DNA from: a virus
Length of the DNA: 25,237 nt
Virus record (IMG/VR): IMGVR_UViG_3300020169_000103
Span: 1-25,237 of that record
Strand: one strand, 5' to 3'
The notes beneath the pieces are model-generated. The model did not search any database. It had not been told where the DNA came from and was given only the letters and a program-made list of their open reading frames with translations. The translations under genes were made by a program, and so were the position numbers. Below are positions 16,129-24,440 of the stretch, piece after piece (the first letter of the stretch is position 1; each line of letters starts with the position of its first letter).

Positions 16129-18068
16129 CTACGTCCATCCGGTCTTAATTCAACACGCGGTGTTCCAAGTCTCCACTCAACACCTGTATTGTCTGATTCT
16201 ATTTTTAACGCAAACGAACGACCCCGCAAACGCAGCCTTACCTGATTGGTAAACTGCTCTACAGGCACGGTAGATGTACGAATTACATTACTGTTTGTTG
16301 TTTGCGTGTACTCTTCACCCGGAAAACGCCTAGTTTCAAGGGTAAAGTCCACGTTTGGAGAAGGTGAGCTTGATCCATCAAACGTTACGTCAGGAATAAG
16401 TTTGCTCAACAATACAAAGTTGTCTCCAGCACCAATCGACATTTGACTACTCTCTATATAAGAGCTAATAGCCGCTGGGGGGTTTACGCTGCCATCATCT
16501 TGGCCAAATTCATGGTAGTAAAGGTAGCCATCTGAGCTTGCTGCAATAGGATATTGGCCAATACCTCGGTCAATCCACGCTGTTCTGGACAAGTTACCGT
16601 AGTACCAAACCTGTTCTTGGTAGTTATAAACGACGTATTTATCAATATCTTGGTTAATTATGCCGTTAGTTACCGTTGCAGATGGATAAAACCACCATAT
16701 CTCGGAAAAAGATGAATTTACGGCTGCTGTAACTTTCTCAGCTTGATCTTGGTTAAAATCGTTGAAAACGTAAGCGCGTACAGAGCATGGTAGCTTTTGC
16801 ACCTGCCCGGTGTAGATATAAAACTCTTCTTCACCCATCCACATCACCATATCGTCTACCGCAATAGCTGACAAAGGACTGGCAATAGTAATGTTTTCGG
16901 AAATCATAGAGATACCGAACGTGAAAGGTGGTCCTAAATACTGCATGGCGTGTAGCGATTTATCGGTAAACACCAGTATTTGTTGCCGTGTTTCGAGGGC
17001 CGTGATTATTTCAGAACCCGTACCGATCCGCAGATCACCAGCCGTATTAGTTGCTTGTGCAGACCAAACCAAAGGGTTTTCTTGGTCAGAAAAGCGAATA
17101 AGTAGTGGGTCTTGCACACCAATATCGTCTTGAGGATCACAACCAAACACGATGACGTGCCTGTCACGATCCGAAATCATGACCTGTTTAGCAATAGTCG
17201 GCGTAGTCGAGTCTGCGCCAGCCAGTGAGGAAAGCTCTACTGCACGAGCAAAAGGCGCTGAACTGGTAGATTTGTCCCAGTAGTAAATACCACCGTTACG
17301 AACGTTGATAATAAGGTCTTCACCAAAGTTGTCGTGGCTCCAGATACGCAAAATGTCGCCTACGGCAGTCAAGTTTGCACCCGAACCCCATGATCCACGT
17401 GACCACGTGCCTGCGCCCCAGCCTGTTCCGGCTACGGTCGTATCCAAACCGGATTGAATTTGGTAAGCGCCTACAATAGAACTACCGCCATTACCGGTAT
17501 CGGAACCATCAGCTACAACAAGTGTAGGACTGTAAGCGCCATTAATAGTAATGTCGTTAAGCGAAGCAACTTCTCTAGCCAAAACTTCGTAGGAGTTATC
17601 GCCAATAATCCTAGATATTTGATACTCTTGATTAAGAACAGCGGCAGTTATGTTACCGCCAAGTGTTACCGCGCCACTAAAAGTAACAAAATCGTTTTCT
17701 TTTGCGCCATGGTTGGTATCAGCTACAGTCAAAGTAGATGATCCGTTGGCCGCGGCAAACGTTACGTCACCCGCAGCAGTTGTCGCACGAATAGGGGTGA
17801 TGTCGTTATAACCACCACCTTCGTTAATGTAGTATTTTAGATGCGTTCCGACACCCAAATAGCTTGCGCCATCTAGTGCAACGAATGGTTTTATTGCCCG
17901 GCAAGTGCCTAAAAAGCTTTTGCCTGAATACTTTTCCCACCCGCCTATTTTTTCTGGGGTGCCGAAACGAAACCTTACTTTGTCACAGTCAAACCAACCG
18001 CCTTCGTTTGTATACGAAGTGGTTTCTCTGTTTACTCCGGGCCTGAACTGTAACTTTTGTAAGGGCAT
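16125..18068 (-). CDS. Tail hub / P22 gp10-like DNA stabilisation protein candidate, 647 aa
   Basis: The N-terminus (PLQKLQFRPGVNRETTSYTN, then EGGWFDCDKVRFRFGTPEKI) is characteristic of a protein common in marine podovirus-like genomes that is often compared with the P22 packaged-DNA stabilisation protein gp10. The remainder is beta-rich with repeated blade-like stretches (DRDRHVIVFGCDPQDD, FTDKSLHAMQYLGPPFTF, MWMGEEEFYIYTGQVQ), consistent with a beta-propeller. A Trp/Gly-rich insert lies at 216-230 (GWGAGTWSRGSWGSG) and is echoed in the 297-aa protein. The C-terminal domain (about 535-647) has LETRRFPGEEY and RLRLRGRSFALKIES, a beta-sandwich-like pattern. It would sit at the tail hub, closing the channel after packaging. 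Family assignment is from memory of the pattern. A search against the P22 gp10 family would test it. Confidence 0.7.
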   Translation of the reverse strand: MPLQKLQFRPGVNRETTSYTNEGGWFDCDKVRFRFGTPEKIGGWEKYSGKSFLGTCRAIKPFVALDGASYLGVGTHLKYYINEGGGYNDITPIRATTAAGDVTFAAANGSSTLTVADTNHGAKENDFVTFSGAVTLGGNITAAVLNQEYQISRIIGDNSYEVLAREVASLNDITINGAYSPTLVVADGSDTGNGGSSIVGAYQIQSGLDTTVAGTGWGAGTWSRGSWGSGANLTAVGDILRIWSHDNFGEDLIINVRNGGIYYWDKSTSSAPFARAVELSSLAGADSTTPTIAKQVMISDRDRHVIVFGCDPQDDIGVQDPLLIRFSDQENPLVWSAQATNTAGDLRIGTGSEIITALETRQQILVFTDKSLHAMQYLGPPFTFGISMISENITIASPLSAIAVDDMVMWMGEEEFYIYTGQVQKLPCSVRAYVFNDFNQDQAEKVTAAVNSSFSEIWWFYPSATVTNGIINQDIDKYVVYNYQEQVWYYGNLSRTAWIDRGIGQYPIAASSDGYLYYHEFGQDDGSVNPPAAISSYIESSQMSIGAGDNFVLLSKLIPDVTFDGSSSPSPNVDFTLETRRFPGEEYTQTTNSNVIRTSTVPVEQFTNQVRLRLRGRSFALKIESDNTGVEWRLGTPRVELRPDGRR

Positions 18069-18069
18069 A

Positions 18070-18306
18070 TCATCCGTTCACTACTTCAGCTTCTTCAGCA
18101 TTCTCCGCTTCAGCAAGAGACGCTGTGAGCATATTGACAAAAGCCTCGCGGCCTACGTTTAGCTGATCCATATTAAAGCGTAGGCTTCCTAGCTTCTTGT
18201 CCAGATCAGCAATGTGGTTAACCATCGCAACTTGTTGCTCGGTTAGGTCTTCAATGTTGTGTTCTACATCGTTGACAGTAATGGTTTTATTTTCATTTTT
18301 CGCCAT
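18070..18306 (-). CDS. Small conserved helical phage protein, 78 aa
   Basis: The start at 18306 has a strong AAGGAG site (18314-18319) seven bases upstream. The protein is soluble, acidic at its C-terminus and predicted mostly helical. It includes KTITVNDVEHNIEDLTEQQV near the N-terminus, then LDKKLGSLRFNMDQLNVGRE, then FVNMLTASL. The pattern (a beta hairpin, then a helical hairpin of heptad character) matches a small family often placed just after tail fibre genes in marine phages. Its function is not known to me, but fibre assembly or chaperoning is a reasonable guess from position. The stop is separated from the 647-aa start by one base. Confidence 0.8.
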   Translation of the reverse strand: MAKNENKTITVNDVEHNIEDLTEQQVAMVNHIADLDKKLGSLRFNMDQLNVGREAFVNMLTASLAEAENAEEAEVVNG

Positions 18307-18331
18307 TATAAGTCTCCTTGTTTAAGTTAAG

Positions 18332-18700
18332 TTATTCAGTTGGTACTGCTTCAGTTACCCAAGGCACACCAGATTCAGTGGTTGCAGCCGCATCAATTTG
18401 CTTTTGCACCTTTGCATCCCGATCCGCTTCTACGCGAGCTTTAGCTTCGGCAGCGGTTTCGTCGCCTTCGATCAAGCTGTCGTATACCCAACCAAGAACA
18501 TCGTTCTCAGTTAAATCAGCGTATGGAATAAAATCTGGAGACGAAGGGTCTCCTTCACAGCGAAGTTTTCCGCCTTCTGAAGCAGTGTACGATGGATCGC
18601 CATCGCTCTGCGCTACCATTGACCAGTAAACGAGGAATACAACCCCGTCCGAGTCAGTTCTTTGCATGTCCGATATGGACCATGTATTTGTAATTGCCAT
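18332..18700 (-). CDS. Conserved phage protein downstream of the tail fibre, 122 aa
   Basis: The ATG at 18700 follows an AAGGAG site (18709-18714). The N-terminal half is beta-type (MAITNTWSISDMQRTDSDGV, VFLVYWSMVAQ). It is followed by FIPYADLTENDVLGWVYDSL, a helical Ala/Glu/Lys stretch (about 80-107), and a TTESGVPW tail. The order, beta domain then YADLTE then helix then GxPW, recalls an unnamed family common in marine phages near fibre genes. Together with the 78-aa gene it forms the only pair in the late block with independent, strong ribosome binding sites and real intergenic gaps. High and separate translation is therefore plausible. Its role is unknown. Confidence 0.8.
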   Translation of the reverse strand: MAITNTWSISDMQRTDSDGVVFLVYWSMVAQSDGDPSYTASEGGKLRCEGDPSSPDFIPYADLTENDVLGWVYDSLIEGDETAAEAKARVEADRDAKVQKQIDAAATTESGVPWVTEAVPTE

Positions 18701-18732
18701 GTTTCTTTCTCCTTTAATGACAGTTGGTTAAG

Positions 18733-21700
18733 TTATTGAGCAATTATATCAATTGCGCTAATCCCATCTATACGACCCCTAAATTCCACCGTTAAAGACA
18801 TATTAAGTATGTAGCTTGAGTTGAGGTTAACCAGAGGAATGTATATGGTTGTACCGTTTGGTTTAGTAGGCGTTCCCATACTAAATTGACCAGAGGTTGA
18901 TCCTAAATCGGCAACAGTAATATTGCCCGCCCCAAACAACGTAGTATTGGAACCATTTGCGCCAATACTGTATATCTTCGTAAAACAACCTATTGCGTTT
19001 ACATTGCTATAATCACCTGTAGCAGTAATGGTCAAACCACCGAAAACACTGCCGTCTTGCTGTATTCTTAAATACTTGGCGGCGGAGGCGGCAAAAATCT
19101 GATTTAGACCAACAGCGTAAAGACCAGCGGCACCCGATCCAACTACTTGCGCCCCGTTAACCCTTAATATCTCATTGGTTACTTTTGCCCCACCAGAAAT
19201 AGTTACTAAGTCTGCACTACCATCAACGGTCAGCATACTTGCGTTGTTGTCAGATTCAACGCGGAAGTCAGCGCTTGCAGCGCCGTCGTTAAATACTGTG
19301 CCTGCTACGTTTGAGTAAAACGCTGAGTGTGTGCCAATGCTAAACGCAATGCTTCTGTCTGCAATTGCTTCAGTGCTGTCGGCTTTGAAGGCTAGGTTGT
19401 ACTTTGCATGTATGGCTGCATTATCGCCATGATTACCTAGTTGGATCGTGGCGGCAGTAGCGGTTCCTCCGTTTACTGTAAGGGGAGTTGTGGTTCCTGT
19501 TGTTCCAATGCCTACCCCGTTATTACCACCATCAACATGGAGCATATTAGTGTTGCTATCAGACTCAACGCGGAAATCTTGGTTATGACTATTATTATTA
19601 AATATAACTTCGTCTCTATCAAATTCTGCTAGTTCTTGCCAACTGATTACATCTCCGGCTGTGCCGCCAGCCGCACTGTAAAAGTGAATTGAGCCGCCCT
19701 GTGAGTTGTGATAAATCTGAGCAGCCTGACGACTAGAGTGCTTGAATTTGTCGCCAGCGGTTGTTGTATAGAATGTAACACCTGTTTTAAGACCGCCCGC
19801 CCAGTAGGTGTTACCCGCCCAAATAGCCCCGTCGTAGCTCATGTCTATCGCAGCGCCTTGCTGATGCTCAAAAACAGAACTGGTGCCTACGCCTATGCCG
19901 TTTCTGGAACCGTCCACCCACAACATATTGGCGTTGCCGTCAGACTCAACGCGGAAGTCTCTGTCTAAACTTGTTTCATTAAATACATATTCGGTTGGTC
20001 CGAAAAACATAGTGGCTACACCACTTTCAACAAGAAATAATTTTGAAGTATCGTGTTGATAACCTATACCGCCTTGATAAGCTTGAGCACCTGCAGTGCC
20101 ATCTGCAAAATATAAAGCACCGTTTGTATCACTTGCAGTAGCAATGGTAATACCAGCTTCACCACTTGCTTTAGCTACAACTAATTGCTCTGCTCCTGAG
20201 TAATATGAACCTGGTGTTGAAGTACCTATTCCTACCGCATCATTACCAGCATCAACAAACAGCATATTGGCGTTGCTGTCAGACTCAACGCGGAAGTCGG
20301 TGTCTGCACTGCCCTCGTTAAAAACAGTTTCACCAAGACTAAACTGAGCGCGAATTCCGCCACCAGAACGTAAGGTAAGCCTGTCTGCGGAATGTTCGTA
20401 TTGAATCTGCCCTTGGTACGCATCTGCACCCGAACCGTCACCAAACAAAACATATCCGTTGCCATCTGTTGTTGTTTGGATTTGTATTCCGTTTTGAGAA
20501 TCAGACGTAGTGCCAATATTTAACAGCGTTCCTGCGTAGGCAACAGTCGATGTTCCAATAAGTACATTGCTAGTACCACCATTAACAAACAGCGCATGAG
20601 TGTTGCCGTCAGACTCAACGCGGAAGTCTTTATCCCCCCCATCGTCATTGAAAGCAACTTCTGAGCCTACCACTCTCATTCTGTTTGCCCCGCCAGTGTC
20701 TAGCTCAAACTGATCCCCACCTTGGAAGCCAAAGTAAGTGTGAGTATCACCAGCGTGATAGATAAAGTCAGGTATATGTATACCTGAATTAAAGTAAGCC
20801 GCACCCGCATCTGACATATCAAGTGTAAGCGCGGTAATTGTAGTGCCGCCATCGTTGCCTAATAAATTTATGTCTTTATCTTGTACTGGTGCATAAATCT
20901 GAAGGCTTGAAGCAGAGTTAGAAATACGACCAAACTCAGTACCTGCATCCTTAACGCTTAGATCCCCACCATCAGCATCAAGGATAATGTCTCCTGCAAC
21001 GTCTAGTGTTAGGTTGCCAGAGCTTACGTCAATCTCATTACCATCTATTGTAATGTTGTCTACATTTACTTGAGTAAATGTACCGACTGCTGGAGTTGTG
21101 CCGCCAATAGTAGAGTTATCAATAGTACCGGCGTTTATATCAGCAGTTGTTAATACAGACGAAGCGATAGTCATTACGCCCGTGCTGTTAGCGATTGTTG
21201 CAGAAGCCGTACCGTCATTTGCAGAAATACTGCCTGTTTCAACGTCAGTAGCGTTAACTACGTCATCTTTGAGCAAAACACTGTCAATCGTGACACCGCT
21301 GCCCGCAGAGGTTTCGTTAATCGTGTTGGTTTTTAGCGCCTGACCCGCAGTAACCTCCGGGTTGGTTGATCCAGACGTGGCTCCATTAGCTAGAACCTCG
21401 GCCCACGTATCGACCGTGCCGACCTGTGAATCAACGTAAGCTTTAATAGATTGCTGCGTAGCAAGCTTTGTGGCGCTATTAGACGCCATGTTGTCTTCGT
21501 CTTTGATACCTGTAACAGTTGCGCCGTCACCTGCAATATTTAAACTGGTGTTAGCAACAACCGTCGTACCGGTTACTGCTGCCGCCGTAGAACCACCAAT
21601 AACAGAGTTATCAATAGTACCGCCGTTAATATCGGCAGTACCCGCGGTAAGTGTAGGCGTGGTAATTTCAGTAGCACGTAACTTGGTGTAAACGTCCGTG

Positions 21701-22134
21701 ACAGTAGCCGCACTTGCGCCGCCACCATCAAACTTGACCACCATGTCAACGCCCGCAGGTATTTCAAGGTCCCTGCCAGAGTTGTAAGTGCCTTGGAAAA
21801 GTAAAATAGACCGACTACTTGCCAGACTATTTCTTACAAAAACTATTTTTTCAGCGTCATTTGGGTCAAGCTGAACAAAAACATCGCCCCCTAGATCGCC
21901 TGAACTGTAAAATTCAATCCACTTATTGCGCCCGTCTGAGGTCGCACCGTTGCTGATTTGAAGTGTGTTTGGTGATCCGGATGAGCCCGCGCTAGTAAGC
22001 GTAACCCGCTCTGCGCCATTAATTGCTTGATCCAGAATATCGAAATTGACGTTTGTAGTATCACCCCATGTACCCGACTGCTCACCAGTGGCCGGTTTTT
22101 CAATACCGAGGTTAACTGTATAGGTACTTGGCAT
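18733..22134 (-). CDS. Tail fibre protein, 1133 aa
   Basis: The N-terminus (STYTVNLGIEKPATGEQSGT, then WGDTTNVNFDILDQAINGAE) is typical of the virion-attachment domain of marine phage fibres. A globular region to about residue 160 follows, then long Ser/Thr/Asn/Gly repeats (GGTIDNSVIGGST, AGTIDNSTIGGTTP). Five modules follow, each starting near DFRVESD at residues 503, 613, 726, 853 and 956. Most continue into MLxVDG and GIGTS segments. The C-terminal 150 residues lack repeats (FTKIYSIGANGSNTTLFG) and may form the receptor tip. I see no S74-type chaperone domain at the end. A GAGG site lies about 10 bases before ATG 22134. The role is receptor binding. The repeats are probably trimeric beta-structure. 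Confidence 0.85.
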   Translation of the reverse strand: MPSTYTVNLGIEKPATGEQSGTWGDTTNVNFDILDQAINGAERVTLTSAGSSGSPNTLQISNGATSDGRNKWIEFYSSGDLGGDVFVQLDPNDAEKIVFVRNSLASSRSILLFQGTYNSGRDLEIPAGVDMVVKFDGGGASAATVTDVYTKLRATEITTPTLTAGTADINGGTIDNSVIGGSTAAAVTGTTVVANTSLNIAGDGATVTGIKDEDNMASNSATKLATQQSIKAYVDSQVGTVDTWAEVLANGATSGSTNPEVTAGQALKTNTINETSAGSGVTIDSVLLKDDVVNATDVETGSISANDGTASATIANSTGVMTIASSVLTTADINAGTIDNSTIGGTTPAVGTFTQVNVDNITIDGNEIDVSSGNLTLDVAGDIILDADGGDLSVKDAGTEFGRISNSASSLQIYAPVQDKDINLLGNDGGTTITALTLDMSDAGAAYFNSGIHIPDFIYHAGDTHTYFGFQGGDQFELDTGGANRMRVVGSEVAFNDDGGDKDFRVESDGNTHALFVNGGTSNVLIGTSTVAYAGTLLNIGTTSDSQNGIQIQTTTDGNGYVLFGDGSGADAYQGQIQYEHSADRLTLRSGGGIRAQFSLGETVFNEGSADTDFRVESDSNANMLFVDAGNDAVGIGTSTPGSYYSGAEQLVVAKASGEAGITIATASDTNGALYFADGTAGAQAYQGGIGYQHDTSKLFLVESGVATMFFGPTEYVFNETSLDRDFRVESDGNANMLWVDGSRNGIGVGTSSVFEHQQGAAIDMSYDGAIWAGNTYWAGGLKTGVTFYTTTAGDKFKHSSRQAAQIYHNSQGGSIHFYSAAGGTAGDVISWQELAEFDRDEVIFNNNSHNQDFRVESDSNTNMLHVDGGNNGVGIGTTGTTTPLTVNGGTATAATIQLGNHGDNAAIHAKYNLAFKADSTEAIADRSIAFSIGTHSAFYSNVAGTVFNDGAASADFRVESDNNASMLTVDGSADLVTISGGAKVTNEILRVNGAQVVGSGAAGLYAVGLNQIFAASAAKYLRIQQDGSVFGGLTITATGDYSNVNAIGCFTKIYSIGANGSNTTLFGAGNITVADLGSTSGQFSMGTPTKPNGTTIYIPLVNLNSSYILNMSLTVEFRGRIDGISAIDIIAQ
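19251..20628 (-). repeat. Five dispersed direct repeats in the tail fibre gene
   Basis: A 19-nt core, cagactcaacgcggaagtc on the plus strand, begins at 19251, 19560, 19941, 20280 and 20610. Three copies are exact; the 19251 and 19560 copies each differ at one position. The spacings are 309, 381, 339 and 330 bp, all multiples of three. Each encodes DFRVESD. The surrounding sequence is similar but more diverged. Confidence 0.85.
21104..21639 (-). repeat. 44-nt imperfect direct repeat in the fibre N-terminal part
   Basis: Positions 21104-21147 and 21596-21639 match at about 39 of 44 bases, 492 bp (164 codons) apart. Both encode the start of a TADIN-GGTIDNSVIGG-like unit. The near identity at base level suggests a recent duplication within the fibre. 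Confidence 0.7.
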
Positions 22135-22145
22135 CTATTTTATCC

Positions 22146-23039
22146 TCACGCTGCTATTTGCGTCCAATTTGCGCTCTGGGTTGGTTCTTCCTCCGACCAT
22201 GACGGCGACTGATTAACATCTATCTCACTATAACCCGGATTTTGATCCGGGACAATGTTAGAGTATACCAGTACATTTCCGACAACACCTGTTGCGCTGA
22301 CTCCTATTACATTTATTACAGCATCACTTTCTACGGTGACACTACCGACTTGACCTGTTCCACTCACACCACCAACGTTAATTGTCTGTCCGGTCCTAAC
22401 TGTTACCGAACCTGTGGTGCCTGTCGCAGACAAGCCTGTTACCGGTACATTAGCTTCGCCGTCTATAGTGGCGTCGCCTACCTGACCAGTAGCTTCAAGA
22501 CCTATTGGGAAAACATTGGCTTTTGCAACAATCGTTACTGAACCAACGGACCCTGTGGCCTCAAGTCCTGTGACGGGTACAATTGCGCCAGCTACGACGC
22601 TTACGGAGCCTACTGCTCCAGTTCCCGACACACCCGTAACGTTTACGTTTGCATCTGCGGTGACCGATACGGAGCCTACTGCTCCAGTTCCGGCCAATCC
22701 GGTGACGGGGACATTCGCATCAGCAGTTATGCTGACCGAACCGACCTGCCCTGTTCCCGCTACACCTGTAACGTTAACATTGGCACCTGCCGTTGTAGTG
22801 ACACTGCCTACTTGGCCAGTACCAGCTACCCCTGTTACAGATACGTTGGCTGCCGCGTTTATTGTTACGCTGCCAACACTACCTGTTGCTTGTAGTCCTG
22901 TTACCGGTACATTGGCTTCCGCCACAACCGTTACAGAACCTACAGAACCCGCAGCTTGTGGTAGCCCACTCTGGGACCACGGGCCTGCGCCCCAACCTGA
23001 ACGGCCCCAGCCGCCTATTGGGACGATTACGTCAGCCAT
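22146..23039 (-). CDS. Tandem 22-residue repeat protein, 297 aa
   Basis: A Trp/Gly-rich N-terminus (GGWGRSGWGAGPWSQSG, 9-25) is followed by ten consecutive 22-residue repeats (33-252) and a partial eleventh. The consensus is VGSVTVxAxANVxVTGVxATG. Each unit should form two beta strands, so a beta-solenoid or beta-sheet stack is likely. The C-terminus (about 263-297) has three short aromatic units, PGYSEID, PSWSEEE and ANWTQI. I recall similar VTGVSATG repeats in marine phage genomes, without a known function. The gene overlaps its upstream neighbour by one base (TAATG at 23039). The fibre gene starts 11 bases beyond its stop. It is probably a virion surface or fibre-associated protein. Confidence 0.8.
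   Translation of the reverse strand: MADVIVPIGGWGRSGWGAGPWSQSGLPQAAGSVGSVTVVAEANVPVTGLQATGSVGSVTINAAANVSVTGVAGTGQVGSVTTTAGANVNVTGVAGTGQVGSVSITADANVPVTGLAGTGAVGSVSVTADANVNVTGVSGTGAVGSVSVVAGAIVPVTGLEATGSVGSVTIVAKANVFPIGLEATGQVGDATIDGEANVPVTGLSATGTTGSVTVRTGQTINVGGVSGTGQVGSVTVESDAVINVIGVSATGVVGNVLVYSNIVPDQNPGYSEIDVNQSPSWSEEEPTQSANWTQIAA
22284..22943 (-). repeat. Ten tandem 66-bp repeats
   Basis: The ten units are in frame and contiguous, each 66 bp with no length variants. Base-level similarity between units is moderate, with the TGG/CAC-like repeats most alike in the middle copies (for example 22590-22700). Because 66 is a multiple of three, the opposite strand also stays open, which creates a long false reading frame there. 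Confidence 0.8.
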
Positions 23040-23491
23040 TACGCTATCCGTATAATCGCGTTACTTGCATCAGCAGTTGGAAAAACAATCGTAAAGTCAC
23101 CTGCGGTGGATGTTTTGTCCGCGCCGAAGTCCAAAACTACAACAGTCGGATTGGTTACCGAAATTGACGTAGTATTGGGTGTAGTATTATATATCAATGC
23201 GCCACGTGCCGTAATTGTAGCATTTGAGAACGTTTCGTCTTGAAAGTCCGTCAGTGCCGTGGTTCCGGACGAGGTTGGATCGACATTAGTTAAAGCTCCG
23301 CCACCAGCACTGTACCCTGTCCCACTTACTTCATTACTGGTGGTGTACGCAGTAGTTGAAGCATCGAAAGAGGCGCTGTTGGTGTAAAGAGCAATTTTAA
23401 AGGTATCGCCGTTGGCGAGATCAAAGTCGTGGACACCGTACAATAGCTCTTTCTTGAACGATGTACACATGAAGTTTCCGCTGAAAGCCAT
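23039..23491 (-). CDS. Conserved marine-phage beta-rich virion protein, 150 aa
   Basis: The protein begins MAFSGNFMCTSFKKELLYGV and contains TFKIALYTNSASFDASTTAY, NEVSGTGYSAGGGALTNVDP, ARGALIYNTTPN and FTIVFPTADASNAIIRIA. It is beta-rich throughout, with no membrane segment or catalytic motif. The whole length matches a very common unnamed marine phage family that I recall as a structural protein close to tail fibre genes. A TAGGAG site lies about ten bases before ATG 23491, inside the end of the 99-aa gene. The stop overlaps the repeat protein start (TAATG). It is probably a decoration, neck or fibre-base protein. Its position is clear, its exact role is not. Confidence 0.8.
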   Translation of the reverse strand: MAFSGNFMCTSFKKELLYGVHDFDLANGDTFKIALYTNSASFDASTTAYTTSNEVSGTGYSAGGGALTNVDPTSSGTTALTDFQDETFSNATITARGALIYNTTPNTTSISVTNPTVVVLDFGADKTSTAGDFTIVFPTADASNAIIRIA

Positions 23492-23493
23492 GG

Positions 23494-23793
23494 TTACAGT
23501 CTCCTAATTAGTTCCGCAAGGTCTTGATTACCAGAATCAATAATTGCGTTGTACACGGTTGTTCTATCACTTTTAATCGCTTCACGCATGTAAAATTCTA
23601 AAACCTTTACAATGTGTTGACGAAAGGCGTGTGCTTGTGCCTGTATTGCAGGGTTTGCAGAATCACTAATAGATATAATCTTGTTAGCGCATCGCTCTGC
23701 AATTTCCTCTGGGGTGAAGCCCCGGTTCTGAGTGGTGTGTACTTCCACCTTGAAGTCAGGGTTCATGTCTAGTTCTAATGCTGGGAAGCTCAT
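23494..23793 (-). CDS. Small helical conserved phage protein, 99 aa
   Basis: The protein is helical. After an N-terminal SFPALELDMNPDFKVEVHTT come RGFTPEEIAERCANKIISIS (about 24-43) and AIQAQAHAFRQHIVKVLEFY (about 49-68), then a short C-terminal helix ending LAELIRRL. The TPEEIAERC segment and long amphipathic helix recall a small conserved gene in marine podovirus-like structural clusters. The start shares ATGA (23790-23793) with the stop of the 216-aa adaptor-like gene, so the two are probably co-translated. It could be a neck component or an assembly helper. No motif decides. Confidence 0.8.
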   Translation of the reverse strand: MSFPALELDMNPDFKVEVHTTQNRGFTPEEIAERCANKIISISDSANPAIQAQAHAFRQHIVKVLEFYMREAIKSDRTTVYNAIIDSGNQDLAELIRRL

Positions 23794-24440
23794 TGTTTCG
23801 GCCTCACTAGCATACCAGTGCGATAATCATCGGTTACTTCTTTGTTTTCACCCAACATTTTCATGCCGGTCATCGCTTCTGTAAATCTTTTTTCATACGC
23901 AGCCATTATATCCTGTTCACCCTTCATATAGATATATGCTTCAATTAAACTGCCATAAAGCATAGCCATCTGGGCGTTCTCACTAAGCCACGTTGTTCCA
24001 GAACCTGCTCCAGCAGTTAAACTTGCAGGTCTATAGAAGTAATGTAGCTCCACGGCCCTTGCTGCGTCGGGAGTAGGACCGATAATAAAATTATCAACGT
24101 CAAATACCGCATAAAAACGCGGATTACCCGTCGTTGCGGGGTTTGGGTTAAAGGATTGTACAAAATCAGTGTCCTTAAACTCTAAAAACGTCTTATCGCT
24201 GTTAGCGTCTACAAAAGAAAGAGAAAATGGTGCTAAAAAGTCACTAGGACAAGCCAAATACTGGTTTGCCTGCGTCATATTGCCGCTGACGTTCTTGCGA
24301 AACAGGCTCAACTGCACGTTTTTTAGTATTCTTTCCTCTGCCTGACGTATAAATACAGGCAAATTGGTTACAAAAGACGTTTCATCGTTCTCTGCGTAGT
24401 CTTGTATCGCTGTTTTTAACTGATCGTATGTAAAACTCAT
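23790..24440 (-). CDS. Head-tail adaptor-like protein, 216 aa
   Basis: The protein begins with helices (SFTYDQLKTAIQDYAENDET, then FVTNLPVFIRQAEERILKNV). A beta-rich middle follows (LACPSDFLAPFSLSFVDANS, FYAVFDVDNFIIGPTPDAAR, LHYFYRPASL), then a C-terminal helical hairpin (AYIYMKGEQDIMAAYEKRFT). The all-helical bundle with an inserted beta domain, the FIRQAEERI motif and the C-terminal alpha helices fit the adaptor/tail tubular A-type ring proteins that join portal and tail in podoviruses. The assignment is by family pattern from memory. Junctions are ATGA on both sides (24437-24440 and 23790-23793). The next stretch to the right also encodes an adaptor-like protein. Confidence 0.65.
   Translation of the reverse strand: MSFTYDQLKTAIQDYAENDETSFVTNLPVFIRQAEERILKNVQLSLFRKNVSGNMTQANQYLACPSDFLAPFSLSFVDANSDKTFLEFKDTDFVQSFNPNPATTGNPRFYAVFDVDNFIIGPTPDAARAVELHYFYRPASLTAGAGSGTTWLSENAQMAMLYGSLIEAYIYMKGEQDIMAAYEKRFTEAMTGMKMLGENKEVTDDYRTGMLVRPKQ

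Noticed and set aside
22284-22943. CRISPR array
   Set aside because: The repeats are contiguous 66-bp coding units without spacers, in frame and translated to a regular protein repeat.
22516-23055. Rightward 179-codon frame rich in Pro, Thr and Val
   Set aside because: It is the opposite strand of the 66-bp repeats. Because the unit is a multiple of three, this strand stays open by default. The leftward frame has the conserved repeat and proper gene junctions.
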